DNA of 64,000 nucleotides, from assembly GCA_037954665.1 (NCBI GenBank), contig JBBMOL010000009.1, positions 2,976,001 through 3,040,000 of the forward strand. Reading direction: 5' to 3'. The position numbers were made by a program, and so were the translations under genes. Under the pieces are notes generated by a model that searched no databases, had not been told where the DNA came from, and saw nothing but the letters and a program-made list of their open reading frames with translations. Shown here one piece after another: positions 59,995 to 64,000 of the stretch; within the stretch, counting starts at the first letter, position 1, and each line of letters starts with the position of its first letter. The stretch is from Laguncularia racemosa. Its lineage: Eukaryota > Streptophyta > Magnoliopsida > Myrtales > Combretaceae.

Positions 59995-61816
59995 ACTCAA
60001 TCAATACTTAAAATCTTGTAAGAAAAAAAAAGAAAAGAAAAAAGGAGTAAAGAGAGCTATGGTAGAAAGTAGAAACTATAAAGTACTATTACATATTTAC
60101 AAATTACATGTATAAAGTAAATTGCTCATGCTCATGCTCATGTAACAAGTAATTATTGATTAGAACTAGAAGAGATAGCAAGAAAAATAACTATAAAGCT
60201 TCTCTTTAAACCATCATCAAGAAAAGGAAAGCAAAACATAAGGGATAACAAGCTTCACATTCCATAAAGCTAGAAAAATGAGTATATTATAAGTAATATA
60301 ATCCCATTTCCAAATTATAACAATGCCCATTAAGTAGAGCATTGTATGCAAGCCCACGGTGGTTGTTGTTGGTTCAAGGTTTGTTCCAACTTCCAAGCCC
60401 TTTTGGTGGAGTCCATAGAATCATATTTAATAAGTTCTCATATATCATTAATGAGAGCTTGGTAAGGATGTAAAGAATCTATAATTTGACACTTTTCCTT
60501 AACCTGTAAAGCTTATGTTCTAGCTTATAAGGCACTATAAAAAGTGAATTTGCCTCCATAGAATTTTCATTAATGCCTTCAATGGCAATTTGGGGAGGTA
60601 AATTTACTTTTTGGGCAGTTATGGAAGTTAGGTTGCACCTGCACGAGTTGCATAGTTGCACCCTTAAAAAGAATGCCTAACCATAGCTTCTAATTATTTA
60701 TGATTGTGAAACCACAACCTTCAACTATTTAGAATTTGATTTCTCTCCTAACTCCTTTACTAGCTACTGAAATTTCATGGAAAATGGAAGCTATGTGATT
60801 GCATTTTCTTGACTAGATCTAATTTGTCCACCCATTGTTACCCCTTTTCCTTTTGCTCATCTCATTAATCCCCTTTTCCTTAGTTACAGGTTAAGGACGA
60901 GGACAGTGATAGGTTGAGGACGAGGACCCTTTGTAGCAGTAAGGGAGCAATATGTATCTTTAAAGGAGAATTTTAAGTGTTTTAGATAAATACTCTACGT
61001 CTACGGCATTCAAATTTTCAATGGATAAACATCGTAAAATCATATACCAATCACCATCACAAGTACATTCATTTGACCAATTTCCCAGTTGAGGGGCTTT
61101 TGAATTCGAACATATTTTAGGACCTTTAACACGAAGCCCCACAAGCAGAAAAGCAGATCCTTCTCGAATATGATCAAACGAACATCACAAAAACATTATC
61201 AAATGAATATCACCCCTATAATTACAAAGCTAATCACTATACTTCTGAAGCATAAATGCCCATTCACAAGCATAAATACGAAATACCCATTCACAAGCAT
61301 AAATATTCACATGATACACTACAGTAGAAGTATTGCTAGTCATACAAGTCATACCTGACACAAAACTTGCGTCTATGAAGAAGGATCTCAGCTTAGTGGC
61401 TTGCTGCAAGAAGGATTGCTACTCAGCGCTCACTGTTTCAAATTTCGATCAATACACAAACATAACAAGAAGGAGAAGGATCGTGGGTTCACTGCTCATC
61501 CTTGCTGCTTGGCGCTTGCTGTTTCAAATTTCTATCAGCTCAGCTCAATGTGGAACTATGGATCTTGACTCGTCTCTCCTGTTTTCGCTGTCTCTCTTCT
61601 CTTCTTTCCATTGAAGAAGTTCAATGTACAACAGCAAATGTAAAGGAGGTGCTACTGGAGAAGCCTACAAAAGCAAGGAGTTGTTGGTTGGGTTGGGTTG
61701 GGCTGGGCCTTTTATTAATTGGGCAGGGTAGCTAATTAGTAGACCGTGGACTTGGACCGGATCTGGATGGCTGAAACTAAGTTAGTTGTGAAATATTTGT
61801 GGAATTGCTTGAAATG
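59995..61816 (-). other. Transposase upstream region inside the hAT element
   Basis: This 1.8-kb stretch between the transposase start and the right terminus has no recognisable coding region. 61370-61740 is GC-richer, with two related phrases (gcttgctgtttcaaattt and the like at 61421-61450 and 61508-61535) and GGTTGGGTTGGG at about 61685. It may contain the promoter and leader of the transposase. Short ORFs there lack family features. Confidence 0.5.
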
Positions 61817-61982
61817 GATAGAATTGCGATTTTGAATGATTTTACTGTTCAAAATTGCGATTCTATTACGATTTTGCTTCTCTCTGATTTTGTGTATGAG
61901 TTAACTAGAAATATGTATACAAACTCGTAAAATTGTTGAGTTGTATGAGTTAACTCGCGATTTTGACAATAATGGTTGGTAC

Positions 61983-62848
61983 ATACCTTGGCGTATAGCT
62001 CTTTCAATAACCTTTGACTTTGTTTAGGTCGGACACACTTGAGGAGTGGACAACTCAAGCCTCTCTTATAGAGGAGGTCATCAATGATAGTGTAATTTGT
62101 TGCTTTGTACATGAGCTTTCTTGCCTCCTTCTATCTTGTGGGAGAGTTTCATTTAAATAATCGAGTATTAGATACATCTAGCATGGTTTGTTTGGTACGG
62201 GGTGTATCTTCATGACTTGAGTTTGCTTATTGTTGATGCTCTTATCTAGGAGGTATTCAATGAATACCCTTTTGTCTTGTTTGTTTAGGCTAGAGATGTT
62301 TGTGGATGTGAGTTTTGACAACTTGTCTACATTAAAGTTCTCAGCTTGGAGAATCTTGGTGATGTTCCAAGAGGGGAACTTTAAAGTAATGCTATACATA
62401 GCTAGTTATACCCTCATCTTTGACTATGTATTCCCCTTCAACTTGCTAGATAAAGAGTTGAGAGTCTGAATATATTTTGATCTTTTCTATGCTTATCTCC
62501 TTAGCTAATTTGAGGTATGCAATCAGAGCTTCATACTTAACATCATTGTTGTTTGCTGGAAATTCAAACTTAAGTGCATATAACACTTCAGCCCCATGTG
62601 GTCTATGTAGCACAAGGCTTGCTCCCCTTCCCTGAGTGGAGGAGTCATCAACATGGAGAGTCTACAATGGTTTTTTTATTATTATTTAATGCTTCCTCTT
62701 CCATTGTATACTCCATGATAAAGTTTATGAGAGCCTATGCCTTTATTACTTCTCTAGGTTGGTATTGTTCTCCAAAGGCACTGAGCTCTAGGGCATACTT
62801 CATTGCACATCTTAATGTGTTTGGTTTATGTAATATCGTCCATCCTAA
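61983..62848 (-). pseudogene. RNase H and integrase zinc-binding remnants of the inverted Tat element
   Basis: Minus-strand frames give RPHGAEVLYALKFEF and VKYEALIAY (about 62620-62520), VDKLSKLTSTNISSLNKQ and FIEYLLDKSIN (62399-62178), and YTIIDDLLYKRGLSCPLLKC with RLLKELYAKVC (about 62112-61985). These are the end of Tat RNase H and the N-terminal part of integrase. Homology with 35640-36520 is clear by eye. The part ends where the hAT was inserted. Confidence 0.8.
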
Positions 62849-64000
62849 TTTAGTGATTTAGTTTATTAATAGAATCGGTTTAAAGGTAATGAACTGATTA
62901 GGATTAATTTGATTTTGGTTCATCTTTAGGGATTCGGTCTTAATTTATTTATTTTTTAATTTTTGTTTATCATTTATTTAATTTTATTTTTTTTCTAATT
63001 TCTACATTGTGAACCAATTTAGGTGAACTAGTTGGAGGAGATCGGTTCAGTTCACATGAATCAAATCTTGGACCAATTCAATCCTCACTTAGGGATAGTC
63101 TATCTATTCTAATTATTTGTCTAACTATTTATTTTATTTCAAAGCCTAAGTTAAATATTATGTTATTTATTAAATTTAAGCTCCTTTTCATTAATTCGCC
63201 CAATTACCACTTAAGCCCATTTTTACCTTAAACACTTCTTCACATGTGTAACTATCTTCTTGAAGATCAAACCAACTTCTATTACAACTTTGATCCAAAA
63301 GTTGAATTTGATTTCAAGAAAAAAGTGTTTTAATTTTGAAGAAACTAGTTGTAGAAATCAATTCAACAAGTCAATATGCATATAAATTATTAATTAGTTG
63401 AAAACTCATAAACAAACACTTTTTTGATGATTTTTAATGAACATTTTGGATTAAATAGCATGTTTGTAAAGAATAGTTTAAATATTCGGGAAGAACACAT
63501 CAACATGTTCTTGACATTTAAACTTGACTCGGTGGATTATTTAGTGAGTCATATCATACAAATACTTACCATTAATAACACTACATCCATAAAAAATCAA
63601 AACATGCTAAAATATGAAGAATCATCAAGAAAATTTCCAGATCAAAATATTCAATTATTGGCATTTAAACTCCATGAAGAATTATCTAAGTCTTCATTAA
63701 CTTCCTAATTTGTTTTCCAAAATCAACTCAATGAAATCACTCAATAACTCTTTTATTTTAACCCCGAATTAAGCCAAAAAAAAAAAAAACCAATTGATTC
63801 ATAACTCATTTCTCTATCCATTCCTACATAAATTTCTAGATTTTGAATGAGTTAAGTGCTCTTATTACACAAAAATGTTCTAATTATGAATTTCTTACTT
63901 TAAACCACAACATTTCACTTATTTTAACTCCAAATGACTTCAAACCAAAACCAAAATTTCCCATACCTATTATTATTGCTAAATTAACATTATTAATTCA
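62849..64000. other. Unrecognised AT-rich sequence
   Basis: It holds no feature I can support. An open frame at 63424-63708 (94 codons, starting MMIFNEHFGLNSMF) has strongly AT-biased codons and no known motif. Two inverted phrases (ggttcagttcac and gtgaaccaatt, about 63010-63060) might belong to another transposon inserted into the Tat copy. Confidence 0.4.

Larger units (their letters stand above)
57117..61974 (-). mobile_element. hAT DNA transposon, 4.86 kb (TSD GTTGGTAC)
   Basis: Ends are CATGGTTGTCAAAATCGCGA and, reverse-complemented, CATTATTGTCAAAATCGCGA. The perfect 8-bp duplication GTTGGTAC lies at 57109-57116 and 61975-61982. The interior encodes a BED/DUF659/hAT-C type transposase on the minus strand. 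Additional partial copies of the aaaatcgcgattt motif are subterminal (61818-61878), a usual site for transposase binding. It interrupts the integrase of the inverted Tat element. Its relative at 30230-31994 is a deletion derivative. Confidence 0.9.
51415..62848 (-). mobile_element. Second Tat element of the same family, inverted and 5'-truncated
   Basis: The left end is its 3' LTR (51415-51887). A polypurine tract, the antisense ORF (52710-55492, plus strand), integrase (57108 to about 56470), a hAT insertion, and RNase H to about 62848 follow. Segments match the plus-strand copy: for example VFIEYLLDKSIN (62178-62399) and RPHGAEVLYALKFEF (about 62615-62560) occur there too. Homology stops near 62848, with gag, protease, RT and the 5' LTR absent, by truncation or by an insertion extending beyond the window. 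All frames are broken. Confidence 0.8.

Noticed and set aside
1..64000. CRISPR array, bacterial operon or prophage
   Set aside because: No regularly spaced repeats exist; introns and plant retrotransposons show this is plant nuclear DNA.

Overview
The window is nuclear DNA of a flowering plant, most likely a eudicot. It is AT-rich, holds one intact intron-containing gene with canonical GT-AG introns and typical plant domains, and is otherwise filled with plant LTR retrotransposons of several lineages plus hAT and Harbinger-like DNA transposons. The species cannot be named from the sequence alone.

Layout. 1-860 is a dispersed repeat. 2965-12815 (+) is a five-exon gene for a DHHC-type protein S-acyltransferase, closest in my memory to Arabidopsis PAT08. 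Its first intron is 4.9 kb and contains a minus-strand retroelement-like promoter and ORF remnant and a possible SINE. 13.3-17.2 kb is AT-rich intergenic DNA with microsatellites and an inverted copy of the dispersed repeat. A 424-bp Harbinger-type MITE sits at 17199-17622. About 17.8-24.2 kb is a decayed Ty1/copia element on the minus strand, split by a Tekay/Del-like LTR (18134-20071) and by a solo LTR with a perfect target duplication (20412-21841). 24.4-29.8 kb is unresolved repetitive DNA.

29789-51154 is one complete Tat-lineage Ty3/gypsy element on the plus strand, bounded by the 5-bp duplication ATCTT. Three later insertions inflate it to 21.4 kb: a 1.77-kb hAT derivative in its 5' LTR, a solo LTR (38240-39788, TSD GCCGC) in its antisense extra ORF, and a young Athila-like element (43403-51055, TSD CTTAA) in its 3' LTR. 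The Athila-like element keeps gag and protease but has no reverse transcriptase, RNase H or integrase.

51415 to about 62848 is a second, inverted and 5'-truncated copy of the same Tat family. Its integrase is interrupted by a 4.86-kb hAT transposon (57117-61974, TSD GTTGGTAC) with a nearly complete decayed transposase. The 1.77-kb insertion near 30 kb is an internally deleted relative of this hAT. From 62849 to the end I recognise nothing.

The S-acyltransferase is the only host gene I can support. Everything else is a layered record of insertions, and the target duplications let much of the order be read directly.
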